In this document: positions 9,771 through 19,817 of the stretch, in pieces
Numbering within the stretch: position 1 is the stretch's first letter
Layout of the letters: each line of letters begins with the position of its first letter
Assembly: GCA_029243385.1 (NCBI GenBank)
Contig: JAQWSC010000007.1
Location: forward strand, 1-64,000
Source: Flavobacteriaceae bacterium
GTDB lineage: Bacteria > Bacteroidota > Bacteroidia > Flavobacteriales > Flavobacteriaceae
Reading direction: 5' to 3'
Length of the DNA: 64,000 bases
Position numbers and translations under genes: made by a program
Notes under the pieces: generated by a model
Database searches by the model: none
Seen by the model: the letters and a program-made list of their open reading frames with translations, nothing else
What the model was told of the DNA's origin: nothing

Positions 9771-10076
9771 TTATACTTTAATTTCAACTTCAACACCGCT
9801 TGGCAATTCTAGCTTCATCAGCGCATCAATCGTTTTTGAAGATGAACTGTAAATGTCTAACAATCGCTTATAAGAACTTAGTTGGAATTGCTCACGCGCT
9901 TTTTTATTAACGTGTGGAGAACGTAGTACTGTAAACAATTTTTTGTGTGTTGGAAGCGGAATAGGTCCGGTTACAACAGCACCTGTTGTTTTGACGGTCT
10001 TTACGATTTTCTCAGCAGACTTATCCACCAAGTTGTGATCGTATGATTTTAGTTTGATTCTAATTTTTTGACTCAT
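9771..10076 (-). CDS. rpsJ: 30S ribosomal protein S10
   Basis: S10 is a small-subunit head protein that also acts as NusE in transcription antitermination. The 101-residue product starts [19 protein letters not shown] and has the motif [20 protein letters not shown] and the C-terminus [11 protein letters not shown]. It follows fusA by only 12 nt with no tuf gene in between, so str and S10 genes form one run. Confidence 0.97.
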   Translation of the reverse strand: MSQKIRIKLKSYDHNLVDKSAEKIVKTVKTTGAVVTGPIPLPTHKKLFTVLRSPHVNKKAREQFQLSSYKRLLDIYSSSSKTIDALMKLELPSGVEVEIKV

Positions 10077-10088
10077 ATCTCTTGGTGA

Positions 10089-12212
10089 TTAATTAGTTCC
10101 CTTTACATCAGCAATCACTGATTCTGAGATGTTTTTAGGTGTTTCTGCATAGTGTGAAAACTCCATGGTAGAGGTCGCTCGACCAGAAGTTAGTGTTCGT
10201 AAGGCGGTAACATAACCAAACATTTCAGAAAGTGGAACTTCAGCTTTAACAACTTTAGCTCCAGCACGATCGTCCATGTTGTTTACTTGACCACGTCGTC
10301 GGTTCAAATCTCCTACAACGTCTCCCATGTTTTCTTCAGGAGTGAGTACTTCCAATTTCATGATAGGCTCTAAGATAACAGCACGTGCTCCTTTGGCAGC
10401 AGACTTGTATCCTAGTTTAGCAGCCAATTCAAAAGAAAGTGAATCGGAATCCACCGCGTGGAAAGAACCGTCTTTCAATGTAATTTTCATCGAATCCATT
10501 TCAAAACCAGCCAACGGCCCATTTTTCATAGCTTCTTTGAATCCTTTTTCTACCGAAGGAATGTATTCTTTTGGAATATTTCCTCCTTTAATAACGTTTA
10601 CAAACTCAAGACCTGTTTTTCCTTCTTCAACAGGCTCCATTGTAAATACGATATCCGCAAACTTACCACGTCCACCCGATTGTTTTTTATAAACTTCTCT
10701 GTGGTCGGTAGAAGCTGTAATAGCTTCTTTGTATTCTACTTGAGGTTGTCCTTGATTGACTTCGACTTTGAATTCTCTTCGAAGACGGTCAACAATAATA
10801 TCCAAGTGCAACTCGCCCATACCCGAAATAATGGTTTGACCCGATGCCTCGTCTGTTTTTACTTGAAAAGTAGGATCTTCTTCTGCCAATTTGGCCAAAG
10901 ACATTCCTAATTTATCCACATCCGCTTTGGATTTTGGTTCCACAGCAATACCGATTACGGGATCAGGGAAATCCATAGATTCCAAAACAATAGGATGCTT
11001 TTCATCAGTCATGGTATCTCCAGTCTTGATGTCTTTAAATCCAACAGCGGCTCCAATATCTCCTGCTTCGATAAAATCGATCGCATTTTGTTTGTTGGAG
11101 TGCATTTGGTAAATACGTGAAATTCGTTCTTTTTTACCAGAACGATTATTAAGAATGTAAGAACCTGCGTTCAAACGTCCAGAGTATGCTCTAAAGAATG
11201 CCAATCGACCTACAAAAGGATCGGTAGCAATTTTGAAAGCCAAGGCCGCAAAAGGTTCTTTGACGTCTGGCTTGCGAATTTCTTCTTGCTCGGTATCTGG
11301 GTTAACTCCAGTAATCCCTTCTTTATCGGTAGGTGAAGGCAAGTAACGACAAACTGCATCCAATAAAAACTGAACCCCTTTGTTTTTAAATGCCGAACCA
11401 CAAATCATAGGGATGATTGACATATCCATTACAGCAGCACGCAAAGCAGCGTGAATTTCTTCTTCTGTAATTGATTCTTCATCTTCCATGAATTTTTCAA
11501 GAAGATTTTCATCATAACCTGCTACTTCTTCAATCAAAAGTGCGCGGTATTTTTTGGCTTCTTCTTTTAGATCTTCTGGAATATCTACTACGTCAAAAGT
11601 AGCTCCTTGAGTATCTTCGTGCCAGATAATGGCTCTGTTTTTTACCAAATCAACGATTCCTTTAAAATCGTCTTCATCACCAATATTCAATACAATAGGA
11701 ACTGCATTTGACTTCAACATGTCTTTTACTTGTTGACAAACGCCCATAAAGTTAGACCCTTGACGGTCCATTTTATTGACAAATCCTATTCGTGGCACTT
11801 TGTAATTATCAGCGAGTCTCCAGTTGGTTTCTGATTGAGGCTCTACGCCATCAACCGCACTGAACAAAAACACCAATCCATCCAAAACACGTAAGGAACG
11901 GTTTACCTCTACGGTAAAATCTACGTGACCGGGAGTATCGATAATGTTAAAGTGGTATCCTTTGGTATCTGCTACAGGCTGTCCATTTTCAAGTGGAAAT
12001 TTCCACTCACAAGTAGTTGCTGCAGAAGTAATCGTAATCCCACGCTCTTGTTCTTGCTCCATCCAGTCCATGGTTGCAGCACCGTCGTGCACTTCTCCTA
12101 TTTTGTGAGAAACACCTGTATAGTATAGGATACGTTCGGTAGTTGTTGTTTTACCGGCATCAATATGCGCAGCAATTCCAATATTTCTAGTAAATTTTAA
12201 ATCTCTTGCCAT
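10089..12212 (-). CDS. fusA: Elongation factor G
   Basis: EF-G is the GTPase that drives tRNA-mRNA translocation. The 707-residue product has the G1 loop AHIDAGKTT (residues 15-23), the switch region [10 protein letters not shown], the G3 motif DTPGHVDF and the G4 motif NKMDR. Domains II-V follow, including the domain IV region PQVEYKEAI. Length is typical. It lies 11 nt downstream of rpsG and 12 nt upstream of rpsJ. Confidence 0.98.
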   Translation of the reverse strand: MARDLKFTRNIGIAAHIDAGKTTTTERILYYTGVSHKIGEVHDGAATMDWMEQEQERGITITSAATTCEWKFPLENGQPVADTKGYHFNIIDTPGHVDFTVEVNRSLRVLDGLVFLFSAVDGVEPQSETNWRLADNYKVPRIGFVNKMDRQGSNFMGVCQQVKDMLKSNAVPIVLNIGDEDDFKGIVDLVKNRAIIWHEDTQGATFDVVDIPEDLKEEAKKYRALLIEEVAGYDENLLEKFMEDEESITEEEIHAALRAAVMDMSIIPMICGSAFKNKGVQFLLDAVCRYLPSPTDKEGITGVNPDTEQEEIRKPDVKEPFAALAFKIATDPFVGRLAFFRAYSGRLNAGSYILNNRSGKKERISRIYQMHSNKQNAIDFIEAGDIGAAVGFKDIKTGDTMTDEKHPIVLESMDFPDPVIGIAVEPKSKADVDKLGMSLAKLAEEDPTFQVKTDEASGQTIISGMGELHLDIIVDRLRREFKVEVNQGQPQVEYKEAITASTDHREVYKKQSGGRGKFADIVFTMEPVEEGKTGLEFVNVIKGGNIPKEYIPSVEKGFKEAMKNGPLAGFEMDSMKITLKDGSFHAVDSDSLSFELAAKLGYKSAAKGARAVILEPIMKLEVLTPEENMGDVVGDLNRRRGQVNNMDDRAGAKVVKAEVPLSEMFGYVTALRTLTSGRATSTMEFSHYAETPKNISESVIADVKGTN

Positions 12213-12223
12213 CGTCCTAACTA

Positions 12224-12700
12224 TTAAAATCTAAAATGAGAGAATGCTTTGTTAGCTTCAGCCATTTTGTGAGTATCTACTCGTTTTTTGACAGCAGCTC
12301 CTTCTTCTTTTTCAGCAGCGATAATTTCAGAGGCTAATTTGAGTGCCATTGATTTCTCGTTACGTTTTCGGGCGTAGCTAATGAGCCATTTCATGGCCAT
12401 TGAGATTTTACGATCGGGACGAATTTGACGCGGGATTTGGAAAGTAGCTCCTCCTACGCGACGGCTTCGAACTTCAACGTGTGGCATTACGTTGGAAAGA
12501 CCGTCTTTCCAAATTTGCAATGCTGTTTTTTCTTCGTTTTGATTTTTTTCTTCTATGATATCCATTGCATCATAGAATATTTTGAAAGCAACGGATTTTT
12601 TTCCGTCCCACATTAGGTTATTGACAAAGCGAGTCACTAATTGATCATTAAACCTCGGATCGGGTAGTAATGGTCTTTTTTTTGCTTTTCTTTTTCTCAT
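12224..12700 (-). CDS. rpsG: 30S ribosomal protein S7
   Basis: S7 nucleates assembly of the small-subunit head and contacts the E site. The 158-residue product starts [19 protein letters not shown] and contains the family motif [20 protein letters not shown]. It ends [10 protein letters not shown], the common bacterial C-terminus. It lies 58 nt downstream of rpsL, the widest gap in the str segment, and 11 nt before fusA. Confidence 0.97.
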   Translation of the reverse strand: MRKRKAKKRPLLPDPRFNDQLVTRFVNNLMWDGKKSVAFKIFYDAMDIIEEKNQNEEKTALQIWKDGLSNVMPHVEVRSRRVGGATFQIPRQIRPDRKISMAMKWLISYARKRNEKSMALKLASEIIAAEKEEGAAVKKRVDTHKMAEANKAFSHFRF

Positions 12701-12758
12701 GTCTTTACTTTTTCGAGCGGTTCAAGTTTCACGCCTTGAACATCATTACTGTTTTGAT

Positions 12759-13133
12759 TTACTTTTTAGGTCGTTTGGCTCCGTATTTTGAGCGGCGCTG
12801 AAGGCGACCTTCAACTCCTGCTGTATCGAGTGCGCCTCGAACAATGTGATAACGAACTCCTGGTAAATCTTTAACCCTACCGCCTCGTACCAATACTATC
12901 GAGTGTTCTTGGAGATTGTGTCCTTCGCCGGGTATATATGCGTTCACTTCATTTCCATTGGTTAACCGAACACGAGCAACTTTACGCATTGCTGAATTTG
13001 GTTTTTTGGGTGTTGTAGTGTACACACGCGTGCAGACACCGCGTCTCTGGGGACACGAATCCAAGGCAGCCGATTTACTCTTCTTGGTAATTTTGACTCT
13101 TCCTTTGCGTACTAATTGTGAAATAGTTGGCAT
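12759..13133 (-). CDS. rpsL: 30S ribosomal protein S12
   Basis: S12 is the decoding-centre protein. The 124-residue product starts [19 protein letters not shown] and has the conserved loops [14 protein letters not shown] and [16 protein letters not shown]. The lysine of TPKKPNSA and the lysine of RVKDLPG, sites where streptomycin-resistance substitutions occur in other bacteria, are both present. This is the first gene of the ribosomal run; a Bacteroidota-type promoter lies 44-74 nt upstream of its ATG. Confidence 0.97.
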   Translation of the reverse strand: MPTISQLVRKGRVKITKKSKSAALDSCPQRRGVCTRVYTTTPKKPNSAMRKVARVRLTNGNEVNAYIPGEGHNLQEHSIVLVRGGRVKDLPGVRYHIVRGALDTAGVEGRLQRRSKYGAKRPKK

Positions 13134-13176
13134 AAATGTTTCTTACAAATGTGTTTTTCCTCTATTTTAAGGGCTG

Positions 13177-13207
13177 CAAATGTAAACCTTTTTTGTTAGG
13201 AATCAAA
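13177..13207 (-). promoter_or_regulatory. Bacteroidota-type promoter of the str-S10-spc cluster
   Basis: On the minus strand, TTTG (complement of 13204-13207) is followed after 19 nt by TACATTTG (complement of 13177-13184). This is an exact match to the Bacteroidota consensus TTTG-N19-TAnnTTTG. Transcription would start near 13170, leaving a leader of roughly 35 nt before the rpsL ATG at 13133. Confidence 0.75.
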
Positions 13208-13346
13208 CCAATTTCTGAATTTTTCAGTGACTGTTTTTTGCAGACCGCGTGCTTTGCTTTTTTTTAATCGTTTTTATTACCAAAATTCATCCTTTCGATC
13301 CTTCTATACTTGGCCTTCAAAAAAAATATGTTGGATTCCAAACGAA

Positions 13347-15041
13347 ATGCCTGTATTTTTACGTTTTACAGTCAAACTATTGAAGTTGAAAAACACCTTT
13401 GTAAGCTTGTTGATTATCGGAATTTGCGGGTTGCTAAGCACTCCTCTTGCCGGGCAATCTCAGCGACTCGAAATTGAGGTAATTGACAAGCCCATTCCTG
13501 TCGCCTTGCAAGCTTGGAACGATCCACTAATAATACGCTCTCCAAAAACAGTAAATAGCACATTGGATTCGTTGTCAAAACAACTTCAAATAATGGGGTT
13601 TTTAGAGGCTGCTTTCGCTACACCTCAACAAATAAATGATTCCTTGTACCGCACTCAATTGGTAGCAGGTCAAAAAATAACGTCAGTTCGCTTAACACCC
13701 TCACAATCGATTCCTGAAAAGCTCGCATCTTTGCTTCCCGCTCAAAAAATTCCTTTTTCTGACACGGCAAGTTTATTAAACCAACTTGTAGCTGCCTCCG
13801 CACAAATCGGGTATCCGTTTGCTTCTTTTGAGTTGCATCCTATCGAGCGGAATGGAGAAGCATTAAAGGCACGATTGGATATTGATTTGGGGGAACTCCG
13901 CACCCTCGATGCCCTAAAAATTGAAGGTTACGATCGATTTCCTGATGCGTTCTTAAAACAAACGGGGCGTTTTTTTCTAAAAAAACCTTTTCAGGAACGT
14001 TCCCTACAAAAAATACATCAATCGTTTAAAAAACTACCTTTTGTAACTGCCATTCGTGATCCGGAAGTCTTGTTTGCCAAAGACAGTACGATTGCTTATT
14101 TGTATTTTAAACGAAAAGCCAACAACTATGTTGAAGGGTTTTTGGGCTTTGAATCCAAGAACTCGGGAGGCATTCGTTTCAATGGAAATTTGGTAGTTCG
14201 ATTGCTCAACAATTTGCACCAAGGAGAACAATTGAACTTGTTGTATAAAAATGACGGAGATCTTCAACGCAATTTTTCGATAAGCCTACAATGGCCTTAT
14301 GTGTTTCGATCCCCTATTGGAACAGAAACAGGATTGGAGATTTTTACCCGAGACAGCAGTTTTGTCACATCCAAGCAGTTTTTGAAACTGTCTGTTCCCT
14401 TGCGACAAGACCTTCGAGTGTGGACAGGAATCGAATTTTTTAGTGGTAGCTCGTTAGAAATCACTCCTACCCTGCCTTCGTTTCAAAAAACCTCTTTTAG
14501 ACTTGAAATTGAAAAAGAATTTGCAGCTTACGATGCGTACTTTGCTACTCGTTCGTATATAAAAGGACAGGCCGCATGGGGAAAACGCACAGTAGATTCC
14601 CAGCAAGCATCGCAATACCACTTGGGACTGTCGTCTCAATACATCCTTTCGCTATCCGATCGTTCGCAGTACATTGCTCGACTGGGCGGACAAGCTCTTG
14701 TTGGCGATGTACTCTATATCCATGAACTGTTTCGCTTGGGAGGCATTCTTTCGTTGCGTGGTTTTTCGGACAATCAATTCCAAACCGATCGTTATCTTCT
14801 TCTCAATCAAGAGTATCGTTACCTTCTTTCGCCCGAAAGTTATTTGTTGGGGTTGGTGGACAACGCTTTGGTACACGATGAAACTTTGGGCAACCAATGG
14901 CTCTTAGGAGTCGGAGTAGGACTGGGTATTCGAACTGGCGGTGGGATGCTACAACTGCAATATGTATTGGGAAAAACACCGCAACTTCCCTTTTCGTTCA
15001 AAGATGCCAAGGTGCATTTGCGCTTTAGCAGCTTTTTTTAA
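13347..15041 (+). CDS. Omp85-family outer-membrane protein, TamA/BamA-like
   Basis: This is probably an outer-membrane barrel protein of the Omp85 superfamily, whose members insert or translocate proteins across the outer membrane. From the ATG at 13347 the product has 564 residues. It has a signal peptide (basic start, then VSLLIIGICGLLSTPLAG), about three POTRA-like units (roughly residues 30-240), then a C-terminal barrel. The loop-6 hallmark LRGF is at residues 470-473 and the chain ends in Phe. The open frame extends 40 codons upstream to 13227, but those residues do not look like a signal peptide. It is divergent from rpsL. Its short POTRA region favours TamA-like over BamA; the substrate is unknown. 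Confidence 0.8.
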   Translation: MPVFLRFTVKLLKLKNTFVSLLIIGICGLLSTPLAGQSQRLEIEVIDKPIPVALQAWNDPLIIRSPKTVNSTLDSLSKQLQIMGFLEAAFATPQQINDSLYRTQLVAGQKITSVRLTPSQSIPEKLASLLPAQKIPFSDTASLLNQLVAASAQIGYPFASFELHPIERNGEALKARLDIDLGELRTLDALKIEGYDRFPDAFLKQTGRFFLKKPFQERSLQKIHQSFKKLPFVTAIRDPEVLFAKDSTIAYLYFKRKANNYVEGFLGFESKNSGGIRFNGNLVVRLLNNLHQGEQLNLLYKNDGDLQRNFSISLQWPYVFRSPIGTETGLEIFTRDSSFVTSKQFLKLSVPLRQDLRVWTGIEFFSGSSLEITPTLPSFQKTSFRLEIEKEFAAYDAYFATRSYIKGQAAWGKRTVDSQQASQYHLGLSSQYILSLSDRSQYIARLGGQALVGDVLYIHELFRLGGILSLRGFSDNQFQTDRYLLLNQEYRYLLSPESYLLGLVDNALVHDETLGNQWLLGVGVGLGIRTGGGMLQLQYVLGKTPQLPFSFKDAKVHLRFSSFF

Positions 15042-15186
15042 CGGTATCTTCTTAAAGTTTTATTAAAGTTTTCTTAAATCTTTGTAAGAAAAAACTGATT
15101 TGCTTTTGTCCGAATCCACGTAAAAAACGTCATGTTTCATCACGAAATGGTATAGTCATTAAATATTTGCAAATACTGTTAAAAAT

Positions 15187-15208
15187 TTAACTTTTTATTA
15201 GTGTTTTG
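15187..15208 (+). promoter_or_regulatory. Promoter-like element with TTA repeats 11 bp apart
   Basis: TTAAC at 15187 and TTAG at 15198 are spaced 11 bp, followed by TTTG at 15205-15208. The element closely resembles the one directly upstream of susC (16510-16532). It probably once drove the gene whose damaged remainder follows. The -7 octamer is GTGTTTTG, which misses the TA of the consensus. Confidence 0.4.
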
Positions 15209-16251
15209 AATGGTTTTATCACAGAAAGGGTTGGGGATGCCAAGGCATATTTCAATCTTTATACCACATTAATCACTCTAATGTTTCTGTATCAAAAATA
15301 GAGGTTGAGTCTGGAGGTAGTAAAGCTGACGCCTCATTGAGTGAAGGTAAAGCTAGTTTTAATTCTTCTTTGCTTGGGGAGCTTGAGGGTAAAGAAAGTA
15401 TAGAATTTACAATAGATGCAACGCTTTCAAATGGAAAACCTTACAAAAAAACATTTAAAGTTTCTATTTTAAGTGTTCTAGGAATAAAGAAAGCGTTAGG
15501 CGCAATTACCTACAATTCTTCTGTAGAAGACACACTTGCTTTTGAGACAACAACCAATTCAGCAACAGTCAATTCTGTAACCCTAGATTGGAAGAAGAAC
15601 AAAGCAGGAACATATGCTAAAACAAGCCCAAGAGGAGGAGCCCTAGAAGTAGAAGGTGATGAAATTAGATTTGTAAATGTTGACAATACCACATATGGAT
15701 ACGGTCTGAAAATTAAAGACACACTCTATTACAGATTTATTGCAACAAACGGAGCCCTTAAAGACACCTTAATAGTGACGTTACCTGTAAACAGTCAGGT
15801 TATTGAAGCCTATAAAACTACAAGTGTTTATTCAGACATACTTAAAAATAAGCTAAACCTTAACACAAACACTCATTACGCAGACAGTGACGTTGATGGA
15901 AAAGGTGAGATTGTATTTAAAGACGCTACATCAGGATTTGAAAAAGAGGGTACTACCGCAATCGATTTTGTTAAAGTTGGTAGCTTGTCCTCTGAAGAAG
16001 ATCATGTGAATACAAGCGATAAGTTTTACAAGGAAAAGGATTTACTTGCAATTATGAGGGTTTATGATGCTGGGACAAAAACAACATCGGTTGATAATCC
16101 AATTAAAGATGACTTGTACGTGTATAAGATCACACGTGATTCGAAAACAACATATGGTTTAATTAAAATTGGAGATATCGAGACGGTTACTGTCAATTCT
16201 AATACTTCAACTATACTAAATATTGAATTTGGTGAAGGAGAAATTAAATAG
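15202..16251 (+). pseudogene. 5'-truncated ORF for a secreted/surface protein of unknown function
   Basis: An open frame runs from the codon after the TAG at 15199-15201 to the TAA at 16251. The first in-frame ATG comes only about 250 codons before... the late segment LLAIMRVYDAG, and the only plausible early start is a TTG at 15337 without a signal peptide. The residues read as soluble, beta-rich, Thr/Ser/Asp-rich sequence (for example KIEVESGGSKADASLSEG), as in Bacteroidota exported lipoproteins with Ig-like modules. I do not recognise the family. Upstream, a promoter-like element is followed by a short out-of-frame ATG ORF (15210 to about 15272), so the signal-peptide end appears deleted or frameshifted. 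A strong terminator follows. Confidence 0.55.
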
Positions 16252-16293
16252 ATTAATTTAAATTCGTCGAAATTTGAGAATTAATGGAATAGC

Positions 16294-16325
16294 AAAAAAC
16301 CCCGCCTTATCGGCGGGGTTTTTTT
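16294..16325 (+). terminator. Intrinsic terminator after the truncated ORF
   Basis: A perfect stem CCCCGCC (16300-16306) / GGCGGGG (16312-16318) with loop TTATC is flanked by an A run on the left and a run of seven T on the right, so it can work in either direction. It isolates the ORF before it from susC. Confidence 0.9.
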
Positions 16326-16500
16326 ATGGATCGTTCCAAATTATGGATCTGACAAAATAAGCTTTAAAAAATGTGAATTCAATAGTTGGATACTCAAGGA
16401 TTCAGGAGCGTATTTTTGTTATAAAAAGAGGTTTTCAATACATTCATCGTTATAAATAACAGCTTTTGCTATATATTTATTTACTATTACAACACTTTTT

Positions 16501-16532
16501 TTTGGATAGTTAACATTTTATTAACATCTTTG
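16501..16532 (+). promoter_or_regulatory. Putative susC promoter with 11-bp phased TTAA
   Basis: TTTG at 16501-16504 is separated by 20 nt from CATCTTTG at 16525-16532, one mismatch from TAnnTTTG. Within the spacer and box, TTAA occurs at 16510 and 16521, exactly 11 bp apart. The leader to the ATG at 16561 would be about 20 nt. Confidence 0.55.
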
Positions 16533-16560
16533 TGTATTAACAAATTAATAACAATTCTAT

Positions 16561-19500
16561 ATGAAAACTAAATTTATTCAAATTTTAACATTATCATTTA
16601 TGATGATGTTTCAATGGAGTATGGCCCAGCAAGTTGTTTCGGGTACAGTGACCGATGCCGATGGCATCCCGCTTCCTGGAGCCACTGTTGTAGTTCAGGG
16701 AACCACAAACGGGACCTCAACGGACTTTGATGGGAACTACTCAATCAGTGCTTCACAAGGAGACGTTCTTGCGGTAAGTTTTGTTGGATACGGTGCTGCT
16801 TCTGTTGAAGTTGGTGCTTCTGCAACAATAAACGTTACCCTTTCTGCTGACAACCAACTTAACGAAGTCGTTGTAACAGCATTGGGTATTACTCGAGAGA
16901 AAAAATCTTTGGGATATGCAGTACAAACCATTAACGGTGACGCTATTGGTGATGTTCAGGCATTCAACCCTGTAGAGTCCTTAAGTGGAGAAGTTGCAGG
17001 TTTGGATATCCAATCCTTTAACACCATGGGAGGTTCTGCCAACGTGGTTATTCGTGGGTATTCTTCGATTTCAGGATCCAACCAAGCGTTGTTTGTTGTC
17101 GATGGAACCCCCATTAGCAACTCTACACCAAACAGCGCTGAGGTTTCGGCAGGTCAAGGTGGATTTGACTACGGAAACGCTGCTATGGACATTAATCCAG
17201 AAGACATTGCTTCGGTATCGGTATTGAAAGGTGCAGCAGCATCTGCGCTTTACGGATCAAGAGCTTCCAACGGTGCGATTTTAATTACTACCAAAAAAGG
17301 GAAAGTTAAAAGTTCAGGTCTTGGAATTACTGTAAGTTCACAGTTAATTATGGGTACTGTTGACGAAAGCACACTTCCTTCGTATCAATACGAGTACGGT
17401 CAAGGATATGGTGGAAATGCCGATGGATACTATTTAGATCCATGGGATGGTACAGCAGTTGTAAACACTACAGATGATGCCTCTTTTGGTCCTAAATTAA
17501 CCGGTCAAGAAATTCACCACTGGTACAACATGATTCCTGAATTAACGGATTTATACCAAAAAACAGCTCCTGACAATCCTGGCGCACCCGCTGGAACAGT
17601 TGCTGGCTTCTTTAACACACAAGTTACTTCGACCAACTCGGTTGCTTTCGAAGGGGCCAACGATTCGGGGAACTTTAGATTGCGCTACACCAACGCTAGT
17701 ATTTCAGGTATTTTACCAAACGCATCTATTGACAGAAACTCTTTCAACTTTTCAGGATCTCAAATGCTGAGAGATGACTTAAGAGTATCAGCTGGAATTA
17801 CCTATACAAACACAGATGCTACTGGCCGATACGGTACAGGGTATGATGGTCAAAACGTATTCCAAGGATTTAGACAATGGTGGGGCACTACCATTGATTT
17901 GAACATGGATAAAAAAGTATATGATCAAACCGGAGGAAATTATTCGTGGAACATGTTTGGAATGGATACCTCAGGAACTACTCCTGACACGACTCCTCAC
18001 TACTTCAACAATCCATACTGGATGAGAGATCATATGTATAACACAGACAATCGCAATCGCTACTTCGGCAACTTCGCGATGGATTACGAATTGAATGAGA
18101 ACATCAAGCTCTTAGGGCGTGCTTCATTTGATCAATACGACTTTGTAAAAGAAGAGCGAATTGATGTTGGCTCTGTTGATGTTTCGAGATACTATGTAAG
18201 TCACCGAACCGCTTCTGAGCGTAATTATGACTTCATAGCCTCCTACAACAAAGATATCAATGACAGAGTTAATATTGATGGAAACATTGGTTGGAACCTT
18301 CGTGTTCAAAAATGGGATTATATGACCGCTGAAACCAATGGTGGACTTAACATTCCTGGGTTGTATGCATTGTCCAATTCGGCAAATCCCATTACATCAA
18401 GTGATGTATCCAATTACGATGCAACCAAAAAGGTTGATGGAATCTATGGACGTTTAAGCGTAGGTATTGATGACACCTATTTTGTGGAAGCTACGTATCG
18501 ATCTGACAGATCTTCAGCTCTTCCTAAAGCCAACAACCGATACAACTATCCTTCTATTTCAGGATCAGTTATTTTATCAAATTTATTTGATTCTTCAATC
18601 GTTGACTTTGCCAAGTTCCGTGCAAATTATGCGGAAGTAGGGGCTGATACAGATCCTTATAGAGTGTTTCAATCCTATGTGTTGGTCGCTGGATTTAATG
18701 GTCAACCACAAGCAACAAACCCTTCAACATTTAACAACGAGAATCTAAAAGCAGAATCTACCAAAGAATATGAATTTGGATTGGAGTTTGACTTGTACAA
18801 AAATCGTTTGGGTCTTGATATTTCTGTTTATGACAGAACAACTGAAGATTTAATTACTCCATTGCAAATATCCAATGCTACGGGTGGAGATGCATTTTAT
18901 GTAAATGCAGGTTCTGTTCAAAACAAAGGTGTTGAATTGGTATTGAATGCCAACCCTGTTCGTCTTGCAGACTTCAACTGGGACATTACTGCCAACTGGT
19001 CAACATACAGTTCTGAAGTTATTGAGCTTGGAAAAGATGCTAGTGGTAATGAAATTGAGTATTTAAATTTTGCTGATCTTCAGGGAGGTATTTCTATCGG
19101 TGCTAAAAAAGGAGATGAGTACGGTGTTATTAGAGGTACAGATTTTATATACCATGAAAATGGACAAAAAATCAAAACTTCTGCAGGTGCTTATGAAAAC
19201 TCAGATTCTAACACCGAAGTTCTTGGATCTATCATTCCTGATTGGACAGGGGGTATCAAAAATAAGTTTACTTACAAAAATTTATCTGCAAGTTTCTTAA
19301 TTGACATTCAAAAAGGAGGAGATGTATTCTCATTGGATGCTCGTTATTCTTCTTTAACAGGTATTTTGGCAGAATCTACGCGACTCAATGCAAATGGAGT
19401 TTCTATTCGTGAGCCCGTTGCTGATGGTGGTGGAGTTCTACTTCCAGGTGTAAACGCTGATGGTACGCCAAACGAAGTTTACGGAGAGGCTGGAGATTAT

Positions 19501-19794
19501 ACAACTGTTGAAGGATACGTTTATATGCCTGCAGCAAACTATGTGTACGACGCTTCATTTGTAAAATTGAGAGAAGTATCTATTGGTTATGCGTTTCCAG
19601 ACAACCTAATTGAAAGAACATTTATCGAAAGTGCTAATGTTTCGTTAATAGGTAGAAACCTTTGGATTATTCACAGCAATGTACCTTACTCGGATCCTGA
19701 GGCAGGTTTATCAGCTGGAAACATTCAAGGATACCAGTCTGGTGCCTACCCAAATATCAAAGAAATTGGGTTGAGTCTTAAACTCCAGTTTTAA
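16561..19794 (+). CDS. SusC/RagA-family TonB-linked outer-membrane transporter
   Basis: This is an outer-membrane TonB-dependent transporter that imports oligomeric nutrients captured by its SusD partner. The 1077-residue product has a signal peptide cleaved near A22 (QWSMAQQ). A carboxypeptidase-regulatory-like domain follows (about 25-105, VSGTVTDADGIPLPGATVVV), then a TonB-box-like NEVVVTALG segment. The plug (about 115-245) contains GYSSISGSNQALFVVDGTPI and LKGAAASALYGSRASNGAIL, and a 22-strand barrel follows. It lies 23 nt upstream of the SusD gene. No glycoside hydrolase, sulfatase or sensor is next to it, so the substrate cannot be read from context; peptides are as likely as glycans. 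Confidence 0.95.
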   Translation: MKTKFIQILTLSFMMMFQWSMAQQVVSGTVTDADGIPLPGATVVVQGTTNGTSTDFDGNYSISASQGDVLAVSFVGYGAASVEVGASATINVTLSADNQLNEVVVTALGITREKKSLGYAVQTINGDAIGDVQAFNPVESLSGEVAGLDIQSFNTMGGSANVVIRGYSSISGSNQALFVVDGTPISNSTPNSAEVSAGQGGFDYGNAAMDINPEDIASVSVLKGAAASALYGSRASNGAILITTKKGKVKSSGLGITVSSQLIMGTVDESTLPSYQYEYGQGYGGNADGYYLDPWDGTAVVNTTDDASFGPKLTGQEIHHWYNMIPELTDLYQKTAPDNPGAPAGTVAGFFNTQVTSTNSVAFEGANDSGNFRLRYTNASISGILPNASIDRNSFNFSGSQMLRDDLRVSAGITYTNTDATGRYGTGYDGQNVFQGFRQWWGTTIDLNMDKKVYDQTGGNYSWNMFGMDTSGTTPDTTPHYFNNPYWMRDHMYNTDNRNRYFGNFAMDYELNENIKLLGRASFDQYDFVKEERIDVGSVDVSRYYVSHRTASERNYDFIASYNKDINDRVNIDGNIGWNLRVQKWDYMTAETNGGLNIPGLYALSNSANPITSSDVSNYDATKKVDGIYGRLSVGIDDTYFVEATYRSDRSSALPKANNRYNYPSISGSVILSNLFDSSIVDFAKFRANYAEVGADTDPYRVFQSYVLVAGFNGQPQATNPSTFNNENLKAESTKEYEFGLEFDLYKNRLGLDISVYDRTTEDLITPLQISNATGGDAFYVNAGSVQNKGVELVLNANPVRLADFNWDITANWSTYSSEVIELGKDASGNEIEYLNFADLQGGISIGAKKGDEYGVIRGTDFIYHENGQKIKTSAGAYENSDSNTEVLGSIIPDWTGGIKNKFTYKNLSASFLIDIQKGGDVFSLDARYSSLTGILAESTRLNANGVSIREPVADGGGVLLPGVNADGTPNEVYGEAGDYTTVEGYVYMPAANYVYDASFVKLREVSIGYAFPDNLIERTFIESANVSLIGRNLWIIHSNVPYSDPEAGLSAGNIQGYQSGAYPNIKEIGLSLKLQF

Positions 19795-19817
19795 TAACTA
19801 AATTAATCCTATTACAA

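Larger units (their letters stand above)
16252..16560. other. Intergenic region between truncated ORF and susC
   Basis: This 309-bp AT-rich stretch holds a strong intrinsic terminator (16294-16325) and the putative susC promoter (16501-16532). Between them (16330-16500) I see no ORF of note, RNA gene or repeat. Confidence 0.7.

Noticed and set aside
10327-10910. Overlapping plus-strand ORFs inside fusA
   Set aside because: They are antisense to a perfectly conserved EF-G frame and have no recognisable domain or start context.
13227-13346. Upstream in-frame extension of the Omp85-family gene
   Set aside because: The 40 residues do not look like a signal peptide, and a good signal peptide starts at the ATG at 13347.
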